Shown piece by piece: positions 24,682 through 38,771 of a stretch of DNA of 64,000 bases. The stretch lies in the NCBI GenBank assembly GCA_021397835.1, contig JAJFZO010000724.1:2478210-2542209 (forward strand). The letters are read 5' to 3'. The first letter of the stretch is position 1; each line of letters begins with the position of its first letter. Both the position numbers and the translations under genes were made by a program. Below the pieces are notes generated by a model. That model was not told the origin of the DNA. It did not search any database and saw only the letters and a list, made by a program, of their open reading frames with translations. Origin of the DNA: Moringa oleifera (Eukaryota > Streptophyta > Magnoliopsida > Brassicales > Moringaceae).

Positions 24682-26455
24682 ATGACTAAAATCAAACCTT
24701 CTCCTTTCCTTGTCACGTCGATGTCTTTCTTTCTTATTTGGATGAGTTTCTTTCTCCTTTCGAGTATTGCATCCGCGCATTTGTTAAAAACTTGTCAGTT
24801 TGATGCAATATATCAACTGGGGGATTCAATATCAGATACCGGTAACTTAATTCTTGAGGATCCTTCCTCTATGTTTGCTCGACTTCCTTATGGAGAAACT
24901 AGTTTTAAGAAGGCAACGGGTCGTTGCTCAAACGGGTTGCTCAAACGGGTTGCTGATGATCGATTATATCGGTAACAATTTGACAATTATTGAGATATAT
25001 AATCCTTTTCTTTCTCTATATTTTTATTTTAAAATTCTTATCACGACCCTTGCTCTTAATCATTTCTTATTATTTTCATCTTGGTTGTTCTTTCAGTTCG
25101 AATTTTGTTTTTCATTCTTTTATTCTCCAAACTTGTCGCAAACCTTATTTTATATACGACCCAAAGGCGTGATCATCATATCAAATAGGCCTTATTTATT
25201 AACATATGATGTTAGTTTATCGTTAATCATTTTAAGATTTCGTTTAGCAATGTATGTTTAACTTTGTGTTTTTACAGCAATGTCAGCCGGAATCCCTTTG
25301 CTTAATCCTTATTTGAAGCAAGAGGCATCGACCACTTATGAACACGGGGTTAACTTCGCTGTCGCCGGATCCACTGCTTTATCCGTCGACGTTTTGGCAC
25401 GGAAAAATATTTTTGCTCCAGTTACCAACAGTTCTTTAAGCGTGCAACTTAACTGGATGTCTAACTATTTTAATAAAACTTGTGATCAGAATGAAACAGG
25501 TTAGTGCTTCCGCCTCTTTAAATTGTACGCACATGTAATCGTCACGCATTGATAAAGAGATTTCAAGATTAAAAACAATATGTGCGATCGTTTTTATCCC
25601 AATTTTTATTTTGTTAAACAGAATGCAAAACGAAACCTAGCAGTTCTCTCTTCATGGTTGGTGAGATCGGAGGGAATGATTATAATTACGCGTTGTTTCA
25701 ACGTAAAACTATCGAGGAAGTAAAGAGCATGGTCCCCGAAGTTATCGAAATCGTTAAGGATGCTGTTAAGGTGAGTCGCTTACAAAAATTTTATGGTTGC
25801 ATATTTATGGTTACTATGACTGTCCAAATTCTAAACTAAAAATGTCTTATTTGATTGCAGAGAGTGATTAGCCATGGAGTAACTCGGGTGGTTGTTCCTG
25901 GAAACTTTCCGATCGGTTGTCTGCCAATTTATCTTACTGGGTTTCAAACTAACGAAACTGCTGCTTATGATGAATTCCATTGCCTAAAGGACTTGAACAA
26001 CTTGGCTGTGTACCACAATGAACATCTACAACAAGCTGTTGAAGAGTTAAGAAAAGAAAACCCTGGTACCGTCATAGTATATGGTGATTATTACAACGCT
26101 TATTTGTGGATTCTGCGACACATGTCATCACTAAGTAAGCACACATATATATTTTTCAAAATTTTATAATCCATTAAATAGTTCTTTATTAATGTGAAAC
26201 TGACGTCGCATAATATTTTGTTTCACACTTTAAACAGAATTCGATAGCAAATCGGTGCAACAAGCTTGCTGTGGGGTAGGAGGCGATTATAATTTCAGCT
26301 TTACCAAGATGTGTGGAGCTCCTGAAGTATCTGTGTGCCCCAATCCTATTGCCCATATCAGTTGGGATGGAATTCACTTGACACAAAAAGCTTACTTTCA
26401 CATGACGCAATGGCTAATTCGCAGTATCTATCCACAGCTTAAATGCAAAGCTTGA
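24682..26455 (+). pseudogene. GDSL esterase/lipase, copy 7, broken by 13-bp duplication
   Basis: Exon positions are 24682-24971, 25278-25499, 25622-25770, 25861-26134 and 26238-26455. A 13-bp tandem duplication at 24924-24949 shifts the frame at nearly the same spot as in copy 6, but the duplicated segment differs. The spliced frame stops at 25303-25305 in exon 2 after about 105 residues. The later exons remain otherwise intact with I276V, again pointing to recent inactivation. Confidence 0.9.
24924..24949 (+). repeat. 13-bp tandem duplication in exon 1 of copy 7
   Basis: TTGCTCAAACGGG occurs twice in a row. Intact copies have two GTTGCT motifs 13 bases apart here, matching the size of the duplication. 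Confidence 0.95.
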
Positions 26456-27372
26456 TTTGAAATATTTCATATTCCTTTGAAGACACGATAGTTGTAGTTA
26501 GTGAGTTTTATTTGGAAATGTAAAAACTAAAATTCGAATTTTATTTCGCGTTAAAATTTTTTAGTAAATTTTGTTTAAATATGCATTTGGTTGGTGTTTT
26601 TATCAAAATTTATGGTCATGACTGTGATATTTGTTTTGGATAATTGGATTTCAATTATTTATGGATATAAAAAATAAATAAAAAATATATTAATTCATCG
26701 GATAAAAATCGTTTAAAATTATGAGGAATACTCCGTCTCTTAATCTTTATCCTGAACTTCAAAACATCTTCAAACAAACTTTAGTTCATTAAACATAGTC
26801 AAATTAGATTTTGTCGAAAATTTTAAAAACAAAAAATATGCAAATTGAAGATCTTGCACTAAGAATTTTGATTTCAAATTTTTATGAGAGTAAAAAAAAT
26901 ATTCGCGCTACAAATACAAAAAAAAAAAATTAGTGCTATTTGAGTGCTAAAAATATTCTTTAAAACTTTCGTACTACAAAAAAATTTTCGAAACTCATAA
27001 AAAACAGTTTGTGAGTTGAAAATTTTTCGAAATTAAAAGATTTACTTGAAGTGGAGTGTACAATTATTCATAACAAATAGGGATATTGGTAAATTTCATT
27101 CGTGAAGAGCGAACATGATTATGACGAGTGACTGATTATAATTTTAACTGTTAATTTACGAAGAGTGATGGTTATAGAGTGGCTCATAATTCCCTCGAAA
27201 ATTTCTCCATGGGTTATAATTTACGGTTAATTTGATTCTAATTTTATTAGATGTCCTTGAAGGGATAAAGCTTTATTTTCTTTTGTTTGGGCTTATGATA
27301 ATTTCTCTTGCATATTGATCATTTATTTATAAAGTATTTTCTGGCATATTGATAATTTGATACAAGAGAAAA

Positions 27373-27512
27373 GATGTAATATTACAGTTTGGAGATTCCG
27401 TATCAAATATTGGATATCTTGGTAAATTCGTTGCGCGGGTGTACAGCAACTTTGTATTGGCTTTTTATCGACAAAAAGAAGAATCCGTCGCTTCAAATAT
27501 ATTATGCCTTGT
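27373..27512 (+). pseudogene. GDSL exon 1 relic, unit 8 (stop lost)
   Basis: TAGAAC after the A-R-V codons is TACAGC here, so the frame stays open to a TAA near the end of the relic. This is probably neutral drift from the TAGAGC form of units 9, 10 and 13. Confidence 0.6.
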
Positions 27513-28207
27513 GAGATAATTTATAATTTTTTTAAAAAATAAATAACTTGTTTTATAATTTATTATATTGATATAAAAATAAATAAAACACTTTTATTAA
27601 TAAATTTATCAAATTATTATATAACATTCCCTAATAAAAATTAACTCATTGTAAATTAATAAAAAATGAAAAAATATATATAAACTATATAATAATTTTT
27701 TCATCAATCCATATTTTGTTTTTAGAAAAAGCACACAAGAATTAATTTTCGGCAATTATTGCTTTTTGAAAAGTCGAAATGAAAAACTAAATTCTATGGA
27801 AGAGGAACCAATATTTCACTGTCGCGATCACTTCGTTAAAAGATGACAATTTCCTTTCGTTTAAGCTAATCAATTCAAATTTATTGTAACATCAAATTCA
27901 GCTAATGGTAATAGCAGCGAGCAATAATTTGTCTTGCAAAGTTTTGATAGCGCTTAATAGATGGTGTTCAATAAATGTTGTTTTATGTACAGATAAATAA
28001 AATTAAAATTTAAAATTTTTAAGTTAGTTTGACAGAATCATCATCGTGCCTTGACCTAATTTCAAAATTGAAAGTTAAAAGAAATGGAGTCTATCTAGCA
28101 ACATATCCATATATCCTTCAGTTTCTTTTGACTTATATGCTACCAATCTATTCCGTTACAAATCTTTCTCTTTAATAAAATATTATAAAATCATAAACTA
28201 ATTATTT

Positions 28208-28494
28208 ACGCGCGCGCGCACACATATATATATATAGTTTTATATTATTGGTGACTCATTCTAAGGATAGGAGTTAGAAATCTGAATCCAATCATCACTA
28301 CGATTTGATTTCACTAGAAGAGCTTTATTCCAAGTAACAAAAGGAGTTTGAATTGTTTTAGGAATAAATGACTTATCCTCCATAGCTCTATATATACAAC
28401 AGCCTCCTAGACAGTGCTTTTTCATAACTGCGACTATATCACTTTTTGTTTACTCTCGATAACAAAGGTCTAATAGCTATTCTTTTGAGCAACA
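28208..28494 (+). promoter_or_regulatory. Proximal promoter and 5' leader, copy 8
   Basis: Microsatellite at 28208, TATA box at 28389-28396. Confidence 0.5.
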
Positions 28495-30255
28495 ATGACT
28501 AAAATCAAACCTTCTCCTTTCCTTGTCACGTCGATGTCTTTCTTTCTTATTTGGATGAGTTTCTTTCTCCTTTCGAGTATTGCATCCGCGCATTTGTTAA
28601 AAACTTGTCAGTTTGATGCAATATATCAACTGGGGGATTCAATATCAGATACCGGTAACTTAATTCTTGAGGATCCTTCCTCTATGTTTGCTCGACTTCC
28701 TTATGGAGAAACTAGTTTTAAGAAGGCAACGGGTCGTTGCTCAAACGGGTTGCTGATGATCGATTATATCGGTAACAATTTGACAATTATTGAGATATAT
28801 AATCCTTTTCTTTCTCTATATTTTTATTTTAAAATTCTTATCACGACCCTTGCTCTTAATCATTTCTTATTATTTTCATCTTGGTTGTTCTTTCAGTTCG
28901 AATTTTGTTTTTCATTCTTTTATTCTCCAAACTTGTCGCAAACCTTATTTTATATACGACCCAAAGGCGTGATCATCATATCAAATAGGCCTTATTTATT
29001 AACATATGATGTTAGTTTATCGTTAATCATTTTAAGATTTCGTTTAGCAATGTATGTTTAACTTTGTGTTTTTACAGCAATGTCAGCCGGAATCCCTTTG
29101 CTTAATCCTTATTTGAAGCAAGAGGCATCGACCACTTATGAACACGGGGTTAACTTCGCTGTCGCCGGATCCACTGCTTTATCCGTCGACGTTTTGGCAC
29201 GGAAAAATATTTTTGCTCCAGTTACCAACAGTTCTTTAAGCGTGCAACTTAACTGGATGTCTAACTATTTTAATAAAACTTGTGATCAGAATGAAACAGG
29301 TTAGTGCTTCCGCCTCTTTAAATTGTACGCACATGTAATCGTCACGCATTGATAAAGAGATTTCAAGATTAAAAACAATATGTGCGATCGTTTTTATCCC
29401 AATTTTTATTTTGTTAAACAGAATGCAAAACGAAACCTAGCAGTTCTCTCTTCATGGTTGGTGAGATCGGAGGGAATGATTATAATTACGCGTTGTTTCA
29501 ACGTAAAACTATCGAGGAAGTAAAGAGCATGGTCCCCGAAGTTATCGAAATCGTTAAGGATGCTGTTAAGGTGAGTCGCTTACAAAAATTTTATGGTTGC
29601 ATATTTATGGTTACTATGACTGTCCAAATTCTAAACTAAAAATGTCTTATTTGATTGCAGAGAGTGATTAGCCATGGAGTAACTCGGGTGGTTGTTCCTG
29701 GAAACTTTCCGATCGGTTGTCTGCCAATTTATCTTACTGGGTTTCAAACTAACGAAACTGCTGCTTATGATGAATTCCATTGCCTAAAGGACTTGAACAA
29801 CTTGGCTGTGTACCACAATGAACATCTACAACAAGCTGTTGAAGAGTTAAGAAAAGAAAACCCTGGTACCGTCATAGTATATGGTGATTATTACAACGCT
29901 TATTTGTGGATTCTGCGACACATGTCATCACTAAGTAAGCACACATATATATTTTTCAAAATTTTATAATCCATTAAATAGTTCTTTATTAATGTGAAAC
30001 TGACGTCGCATAATATTTTGTTTCACACTTTAAACAGAATTCGATAGCAAATCGGTGCAACAAGCTTGCTGTGGGGTAGGAGGCGATTATAATTTCAGCT
30101 TTACCAAGATGTGTGGAGCTCCTGAAGTATCTGTGTGCCCCAATCCTATTGCCCATATCAGTTGGGATGGAATTCACTTGACACAAAAAGCTTACTTTCA
30201 CATGACGCAATGGCTAATTCGCAGTATCTATCCACAGCTTAAATGCAAAGCTTGA
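28495..30255 (+). CDS. GDSL esterase/lipase, copy 8 (I276V)
   Basis: Exons 28495-28771, 29078-29299, 29422-29570, 29661-29934 and 30038-30255. The 379-residue protein differs from the reference only by Ile276 to Val, a mild change in the Q-Q-A-x-E-E-L-R-K helix. It is identical to copies 9 and 13. Copies 6 and 7 are dead relatives carrying the same variant. Catalytic residues and splice sites are intact. Confidence 0.93.
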
Positions 30256-31173
30256 TTTGAAATATTTCATATTCCTTTGAAGACACGATAGTTGTAGTTA
30301 GTGAGTTTTATTTGGAAATGTAAAAACTAAAATTCGAATTTTATTTCGCGTTAAAATTTTTTAGTAAATTTTGTTTAAATATGCATTTGGTTGGTGTTTT
30401 TATCAAAATTTATGGTCATGACTGTGATATTTGTTTTGGATAATTGGATTTCAATTATTTATGGATATAAAAAATAAATAAAAAATATATTAATTCATCG
30501 GATAAAAATCGTTTAAAATTATGAGGAATACTCCGTCTCTTAATCTTTATCCTGAACTTCAAAACATCTTCAAACAAACTTTAGTTCATTAAACATAGTC
30601 AAATTAGATTTTGTCGAAAATTTTAAAAACAAAAAATATGCAAATTGAAGATCTTGCACTAAGAATTTTGATTTCAAATTTTTATGAGAGTAAAAAAAAT
30701 ATTCGCGCTACAAATACAAAAAAAAAAAAATTAGTGCTATTTGAGTGCTAAAAATATTCTTTAAAACTTTCGTACTACAAAAAAATTTTCGAAACTCATA
30801 AAAAACAGTTTGTGAGTTGAAAATTTTTCGAAATTAAAAGATTTACTTGAAGTGGAGTGTACAATTATTCATAACAAATAGGGATATTGGTAAATTTCAT
30901 TCGTGAAGAGCGAACATGATTATGACGAGTGACTGATTATAATTTTAACTGTTAATTTACGAAGAGTGATGGTTATAGAGTGGCTCATAATTCCCTCGAA
31001 AATTTCTCCATGGGTTATAATTTACGGTTAATTTGATTCTAATTTTATTAGATGTCCTTGAAGGGATAAAGCTTTATTTTCTTTTGTTTGGGCTTATGAT
31101 AATTTCTCTTGCATATTGATCATTTATTTATAAAGTATTTTCTGGCATATTGATAATTTGATACAAGAGAAAA

Positions 31174-31313
31174 GATGTAATATTACAGTTTGGAGATTCC
31201 GTATCAAATATTGGATATCTTGGTAAATTCGTTGCGCGGGTGTAGAGCAACTTTGTATTGGCTTTTTATCGACAAAAAGAAGAATCCGTCGCTTCAAATA
31301 TATTATGCCTTGT
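31174..31313 (+). pseudogene. GDSL exon 1 relic, unit 9
   Basis: TAGAGC variant after the A-R-V codons. Confidence 0.6.
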
Positions 31314-32008
31314 GAGATAATTTATAATTTTTTTAAAAAATAAATAACTTGTTTTATAATTTATTATATTGATATAAAAATAAATAAAACACTTTTATTA
31401 ATAAATTTATCAAATTATTATATAACATTCCCTAATAAAAATTAACTCATTGTAAATTAATAAAAAATGAAAAAATATATATAAACTATATAATAATTTT
31501 TTCATCAATCCATATTTTGTTTTTAGAAAAAGCACACAAGAATTAATTTTCGGCAATTATTGCTTTTTGAAAAGTCGAAATGAAAAACTAAATTCTATGG
31601 AAGAGGAACCAATATTTCACTGTCGCGATCACTTCGTTAAAAGATGACAATTTCCTTTCGTTTAAGCTAATCAATTCAAATTTATTGTAACATCAAATTC
31701 AGCTAATGGTAATAGCAGCGAGCAATAATTTGTCTTGCAAAGTTTTGATAGCGCTTAATAGATGGTGTTCAATAAATGTTGTTTTATGTACAGATAAATA
31801 AAATTAAAATTTAAAATTTTTAAGTTAGTTTGACAGAATCATCATCGTGCCTTGACCTAATTTCAAAATTGAAAGTTAAAAGAAATGGAGTCTATCTAGC
31901 AACATATCCATATATCCTTCAGTTTCTTTTGACTTATATGCTACCAATCTATTCCGTTACAAATCTTTCTCTTTAATAAAATATTATAAAATCATAAACT
32001 AATTATTT

Positions 32009-32295
32009 ACGCGCGCGCGCACACATATATATATATAGTTTTATATTATTGGTGACTCATTCTAAGGATAGGAGTTAGAAATCTGAATCCAATCATCACT
32101 ACGATTTGATTTCACTAGAAGAGCTTTATTCCAAGTAACAAAAGGAGTTTGAATTGTTTTAGGAATAAATGACTTATCCTCCATAGCTCTATATATACAA
32201 CAGCCTCCTAGACAGTGCTTTTTCATAACTGCGACTATATCACTTTTTGTTTACTCTCGATAACAAAGGTCTAATAGCTATTCTTTTGAGCAACA
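32009..32295 (+). promoter_or_regulatory. Proximal promoter and 5' leader, copy 9
   Basis: Microsatellite at 32009, TATA box at 32190-32197. Confidence 0.5.
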
Positions 32296-34056
32296 ATGAC
32301 TAAAATCAAACCTTCTCCTTTCCTTGTCACGTCGATGTCTTTCTTTCTTATTTGGATGAGTTTCTTTCTCCTTTCGAGTATTGCATCCGCGCATTTGTTA
32401 AAAACTTGTCAGTTTGATGCAATATATCAACTGGGGGATTCAATATCAGATACCGGTAACTTAATTCTTGAGGATCCTTCCTCTATGTTTGCTCGACTTC
32501 CTTATGGAGAAACTAGTTTTAAGAAGGCAACGGGTCGTTGCTCAAACGGGTTGCTGATGATCGATTATATCGGTAACAATTTGACAATTATTGAGATATA
32601 TAATCCTTTTCTTTCTCTATATTTTTATTTTAAAATTCTTATCACGACCCTTGCTCTTAATCATTTCTTATTATTTTCATCTTGGTTGTTCTTTCAGTTC
32701 GAATTTTGTTTTTCATTCTTTTATTCTCCAAACTTGTCGCAAACCTTATTTTATATACGACCCAAAGGCGTGATCATCATATCAAATAGGCCTTATTTAT
32801 TAACATATGATGTTAGTTTATCGTTAATCATTTTAAGATTTCGTTTAGCAATGTATGTTTAACTTTGTGTTTTTACAGCAATGTCAGCCGGAATCCCTTT
32901 GCTTAATCCTTATTTGAAGCAAGAGGCATCGACCACTTATGAACACGGGGTTAACTTCGCTGTCGCCGGATCCACTGCTTTATCCGTCGACGTTTTGGCA
33001 CGGAAAAATATTTTTGCTCCAGTTACCAACAGTTCTTTAAGCGTGCAACTTAACTGGATGTCTAACTATTTTAATAAAACTTGTGATCAGAATGAAACAG
33101 GTTAGTGCTTCCGCCTCTTTAAATTGTACGCACATGTAATCGTCACGCATTGATAAAGAGATTTCAAGATTAAAAACAATATGTGCGATCGTTTTTATCC
33201 CAATTTTTATTTTGTTAAACAGAATGCAAAACGAAACCTAGCAGTTCTCTCTTCATGGTTGGTGAGATCGGAGGGAATGATTATAATTACGCGTTGTTTC
33301 AACGTAAAACTATCGAGGAAGTAAAGAGCATGGTCCCCGAAGTTATCGAAATCGTTAAGGATGCTGTTAAGGTGAGTCGCTTACAAAAATTTTATGGTTG
33401 CATATTTATGGTTACTATGACTGTCCAAATTCTAAACTAAAAATGTCTTATTTGATTGCAGAGAGTGATTAGCCATGGAGTAACTCGGGTGGTTGTTCCT
33501 GGAAACTTTCCGATCGGTTGTCTGCCAATTTATCTTACTGGGTTTCAAACTAACGAAACTGCTGCTTATGATGAATTCCATTGCCTAAAGGACTTGAACA
33601 ACTTGGCTGTGTACCACAATGAACATCTACAACAAGCTGTTGAAGAGTTAAGAAAAGAAAACCCTGGTACCGTCATAGTATATGGTGATTATTACAACGC
33701 TTATTTGTGGATTCTGCGACACATGTCATCACTAAGTAAGCACACATATATATTTTTCAAAATTTTATAATCCATTAAATAGTTCTTTATTAATGTGAAA
33801 CTGACGTCGCATAATATTTTGTTTCACACTTTAAACAGAATTCGATAGCAAATCGGTGCAACAAGCTTGCTGTGGGGTAGGAGGCGATTATAATTTCAGC
33901 TTTACCAAGATGTGTGGAGCTCCTGAAGTATCTGTGTGCCCCAATCCTATTGCCCATATCAGTTGGGATGGAATTCACTTGACACAAAAAGCTTACTTTC
34001 ACATGACGCAATGGCTAATTCGCAGTATCTATCCACAGCTTAAATGCAAAGCTTGA
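32296..34056 (+). CDS. GDSL esterase/lipase, copy 9 (I276V)
   Basis: Exons 32296-32572, 32879-33100, 33223-33371, 33462-33735 and 33839-34056. The protein is the same as copies 8 and 13. It lies at the right end of the block of units 7-9, which share intron 1 (GTCGCAAAC) and exon 4 (ACTGGG) variants. It is expected to be functional. Confidence 0.93.
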
Positions 34057-34972
34057 TTTGAAATATTTCATATTCCTTTGAAGACACGATAGTTGTAGTT
34101 AGTGAGTTTTATTTGGAAATGTAAAAACTAAAATTCGAATTTTATTTCGCGTTAAAATTTTTTAGTAAATTTTGTTTAAATATGCATTTGGTTGGTGTTT
34201 TTATCAAAATTTATGGTCATGACTGTGATATTTGTTTTGGATAATTGGATTTCAATTATTTATGGATATAAAAAATAAATAAAAAATATATTAATTCATC
34301 GGATAAAAATCGTTTAAAATTATGAGGAATACTCCGTCTCTTAATCTTTATCCTGAACTTCAAAACATCTTCAAACAAACTTTAGTTCATTAAACATAGT
34401 CAAATTAGATTTTGTCGAAAATTTTAAAAACAAAAAATATACAAATTGAAGATCTTGCACTAAGAATTTTGATTTCAAATTTTTATGAGAGTAAAAAAAT
34501 ATTCGCGCTACAAATACAAAAAAAAAAAAATTAGTGCTATTTGAGTGCTAAAAATATTCTTTAAAACTTTCGTACTACAAAAAAATTTTCGAAACTCATA
34601 AAAAACAGTTTGTGAGTTGAAAATTTTTCGAAATTAAAAGATTTACTTGAAGTGGAGTGTACAATTATTCATAACAAATAGGGATATTGGTAAATTTCAT
34701 TCGTGAAGAGCGAACATGATTATGACGAGTGACTGATTATAATTTTAACTGTTAATTTACGAAGAGTGATGGTTATAGAGTGGCTCATAATTCCCTCGAA
34801 AATTTCTCCATGGGTTATAATTTACGGTTAATTTGATTCTAATTTTATTAGATGTCCTTGAAGGGATAAAGCTTTATTTTCTTTTGTTTGGCTTATGATA
34901 ATTTCTCTTGCATATTGATCATTTATTTATAAAGTATTTTCTGGCATATTGATAATTTGATACAAGAGAAAA

Positions 34973-35112
34973 GATGTAATATTACAGTTTGGAGATTCCG
35001 TATCAAATATTGGATATCTTGGTAAATTCGTTGCGCGGGTGTAGAGCAACTTTGTATTGGCTTTTTATCGACAAAAAGAAGAATCCGTCGCTTCAAATAT
35101 ATTATGCCTTGT
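34973..35112 (+). pseudogene. GDSL exon 1 relic, unit 10
   Basis: TAGAGC variant, as in units 9 and 13. Confidence 0.6.
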
Positions 35113-35807
35113 GAGATAATTTATAATTTTTTTAAAAAATAAATAACTTGTTTTATAATTTATTATATTGATATAAAAATAAATAAAACACTTTTATTAA
35201 TAAATTTATCAAATTATTATATAACATTCCCTAATAAAAATTAACTCATTGTAAATTAATAAAAAATGAAAAAATATATATAAACTATATAATAATTTTT
35301 TCATCAATCCATATTTTGTTTTTAGAAAAAGCACACAAGAATTAATTTTCGGCAATTATTGCTTTTTGAAAAGTCGAAATGAAAAACTAAATTCTATGGA
35401 AGAGGAACCAATATTTCACTGTCGCGATCACTTCGTTAAAAGATGACAATTTCCTTTCGTTTAAGCTAATCAATTCAAATTTATTGTAACATCAAATTCA
35501 GCTAATGGTAATAGCAGCGAGCAATAATTTGTCTTGCAAAGTTTTGATAGCGCTTAATAGATGGTGTTCAATAAATGTTGTTTTATGTACAGATAAATAA
35601 AATTAAAATTTAAAATTTTTAAGTTAGTTTGACAGAATCATCATCGTGCCTTGACCTAATTTCAAAATTGAAAGTTAAAAGAAATGGAGTCTATCTAGCA
35701 ACATATCCATATATCCTTCAGTTTCTTTTGACTTATATGCTACCAATCTATTCCGTTACAAATCTTTCTCTTTAATAAAATATTATAAAATCATAAACTA
35801 ATTATTT

Positions 35808-36094
35808 ACGCGCGCGCGCACACATATATATATATAGTTTTATATTATTGGTGACTCATTCTAAGGATAGGAGTTAGAAATCTGAATCCAATCATCACTA
35901 CGATTTGATTTCACTAGAAGAGCTTTATTCCAAGTAACAAAAGGAGTTTGAATTGTTTTAGGAATAAATGACTTATCCTCCATAGCTCTATATATACAAC
36001 AGCCTCCTAGACAGTGCTTTTTCATAACTGCGACTATATCACTTTTTGTTTACTCTCGATAACAAAGGTCTAATAGCTATTCTTTTGAGCAACA
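35808..36094 (+). promoter_or_regulatory. Proximal promoter and 5' leader, copy 10
   Basis: Microsatellite at 35808, TATA box at 35989-35996. A type. Confidence 0.5.
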
Positions 36095-37855
36095 ATGACT
36101 AAAATCAAACCTTCTCCTTTCCTTGTCACGTCGATGTCTTTCTTTCTTATTTGGATGAGTTTCTTTCTCCTTTCGAGTATTGCATCCGCGCATTTGTTAA
36201 AAACTTGTCAGTTTGATGCAATATATCAACTGGGGGATTCAATATCAGATACCGGTAACTTAATTCTTGAGGATCCTTCCTCTATGTTTGCTCGACTTCC
36301 TTATGGAGAAACTAGTTTTAAGAAGGCAACGGGTCGTTGCTCAAACGGGTTGCTGATGATCGATTATATCGGTAACAATTTGACAATTATTGAGATATAT
36401 AATCCTTTTCTTTCTCTATATTTTTATTTTAAAATTCTTATCACGACCCTTGCTCTTAATCATTTCTTATTATTTTCATCTTGGTTGTTCTTTCAGTTCG
36501 AATTTTGTTTTTCATTCTTTTATTCTCCAAACTTGTCACAAACCTTATTTTATATACGACCCAAAGGCGTGATCATCATATCAAATAGGCCTTATTTATT
36601 AACATATGATGTTAGTTTATCGTTAATCATTTTAAGATTTCGTTTAGCAATGTATGTTTAACTTTGTGTTTTTACAGCAATGTCAGCCGGAATCCCTTTG
36701 CTTAATCCTTATTTGAAGCAAGAGGCATCGACCACTTATGAACACGGGGTTAACTTCGCTGTCGCCGGATCCACTGCTTTATCCGTCGACGTTTTGGCAC
36801 GGAAAAATATTTTTGCTCCAGTTACCAACAGTTCTTTAAGCGTGCAACTTAACTGGATGTCTAACTATTTTAATAAAACTTGTGATCAGAATGAAACAGG
36901 TTAGTGCTTCCGCCTCTTTAAATTGTACGCACGTGTAATCGTCACGCATTGATAAAGAGATTTCAAGATTAAAAACAATATGTGCGATCGTTTTTATCCC
37001 AATTTTTATTTTGTTAAACAGAATGCAAAACGAAACCTAGCAGTTCTCTCTTCATGGTTGGTGAGATCGGAGGGAATGATTATAATTACGCGTTGTTTCA
37101 ACGTAAAACTATCGAGGAAGTAAAGAGCATGGTCCCCGAAGTTATCGAAATCGTTAAGGATGCTGTTAAGGTGAGTCGCTTACAAAAATTTTATGGTTGC
37201 ATATTTATGGTTACTATGACTGTCCAAATTCTAAACTAAAAATGTCTTATTTGATTGCAGAGAGTGATTAGCCATGGAGTAACTCGGGTGGTTGTTCCTG
37301 GAAACTTTCCGATCGGTTGTCTGCCAATTTATCTTACGGGGTTTCAAACTAACGAAACTGCTGCTTATGATGAATTCCATTGCCTAAAGGACTTGAACAA
37401 CTTGGCTGTGTACCACAATGAACATCTACAACAAGCTATTGAAGAGTTAAGAAAAGAAAACCCTGGTACCGTCATAGTATATGGTGATTATTACAACGCT
37501 TATTTGTGGATTTTGCGACACATGTCATCACTAAGTAAGCACACATATATATTTTTCAAAATTTTATAATCCATTAAATAGTTCTTTATTAATGTGAAAC
37601 TGACGTCGCATAATATTTTGTTTCACACTTTAAACAGAATTCGATAGCAAATCGGTGCAACAAGCTTGCTGTGGGGTAGGAGGCGATTATAATTTCAGCT
37701 TTACCAAGATGTGTGGAGCTCCTGAAGTATCTGTGTGCCCCAATCCTATTGCCCATATCAGTTGGGATGGAATTCACTTGACACAAAAAGCTTACTTTCA
37801 CATGACGCAATGGCTCATTCGCAGTATCTATCCACAGCTTAAATGCGAAGCTTGA
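36095..37855 (+). CDS. GDSL esterase/lipase, copy 10 (K378E, A/B hybrid)
   Basis: Exons 36095-36371, 36678-36899, 37022-37170, 37261-37534 and 37638-37855. Exon 1 is A type (Leu26, Asp60, Ser63), while the 3' half has B bases: CACGTG in intron 2, TTG for Leu301, CTC for Leu367, and Glu in place of Lys378. The only protein change from the reference is K378E. The hybrid structure suggests a conversion or crossover point between exon 1 and intron 2. Active-site residues are intact. Confidence 0.93.
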
Positions 37856-38771
37856 TTTGAAATATTTCATATTCCTTTGAAGACACGATAGTTGTAGTTA
37901 GTGAGTTTTATTTGGAAATGTAAAAACTAAAATTCGAATTTTATTTCGCGTTAAAATTTTTTAGTAAATTTTGTTTAAATATGCATTTGGTTGGTGTTTT
38001 TATCAAAATTTATGGTCATGACTGTGATATTTGTTTTGGATAATTGGATTTCAATTATTTATGGATATAAAAAATAAATAAAAAATATATTAATTTATCG
38101 GATAAAAATCGTTTAAAATTATGAGGAATACTCCGTCTCTTAATCTTTATCTTGAACTTCAAAACATCTTCAAACAAACTTTAGTTCATTAAACATAGTC
38201 AAATTAGATTTTGTCAAAAATTTTAAAAACAAAAAATATACAAATTGAAGATCTTGCACTAAGAATTTTGATTTCAAATTTTTATGAGAGTAAAAAAACA
38301 TTCGCGCTACAAATACAAAAAAAAAAAAATAGTGCTATTTGAGTGCTAAAAATATTCTTTAAAACTTTCGTACTACAAAAAAATTTTCGAAACTCATAAA
38401 AAACAATTTGTGAGTTGAAAATTTTTCGAAATTAAAAGATTTACTTGAAGTGGAGTGTACAATTATTCATAACAAATAGGGATATTGGTAAATTTCATTC
38501 GTGAAGAGCGAACATGATTATGACGAGTGACTGATTATAATTTTAACTGTTAATTTACGAAGAGTGATGGTTATAGAGTGGCTCATAATTCCCTCGAAAA
38601 TTTCTCCATGGGTTATAATTTACGGTTAATTTGATTCTAATTTTATTAGATGTCCTTGAAGGGATAAAGCTTTATTTTCTTTTGTTTGTGCTTATGATAA
38701 TTTCTCTTGCATATTGATCATTTATTTATAAAGTATTTTCTGGCATATTGATAATTTGATACAAGAGAAAA

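Larger units (their letters stand above)
22843..26656 (+). repeat. Array unit 7 (broken gene)
   Basis: 3814 bp. It has a full-length A spacer with the ATATGCAAATT variant also found in units 8, 9, 13 and 14, and a 13-bp duplication in exon 1. Confidence 0.9.
26657..30456 (+). repeat. Array unit 8 (A, I276V subtype)
   Basis: 3800 bp. It belongs to the subtype of units 7, 9 and 13. Its spacer relic has a private change that removes the in-frame TAG. Confidence 0.9.
30457..34257 (+). repeat. Array unit 9 (A, I276V subtype)
   Basis: 3801 bp, closely matching units 8 and 13. Confidence 0.9.
34258..38056 (+). repeat. Array unit 10 (A at 5' end, B at 3' end)
   Basis: 3799 bp. The spacer and exon 1 are A type. 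From intron 2 on (CACGTG near 36932, and the exon 4 and exon 5 variants) it matches unit 11, so the unit switches type between about 36540 and 36932. Confidence 0.9.

Noticed and set aside
37500..37534. Possible missing acceptor or donor variants in copy 10
   Set aside because: The change near 37513 is a synonymous Leu301 codon; the exon 4 donor after 37534 is unchanged.
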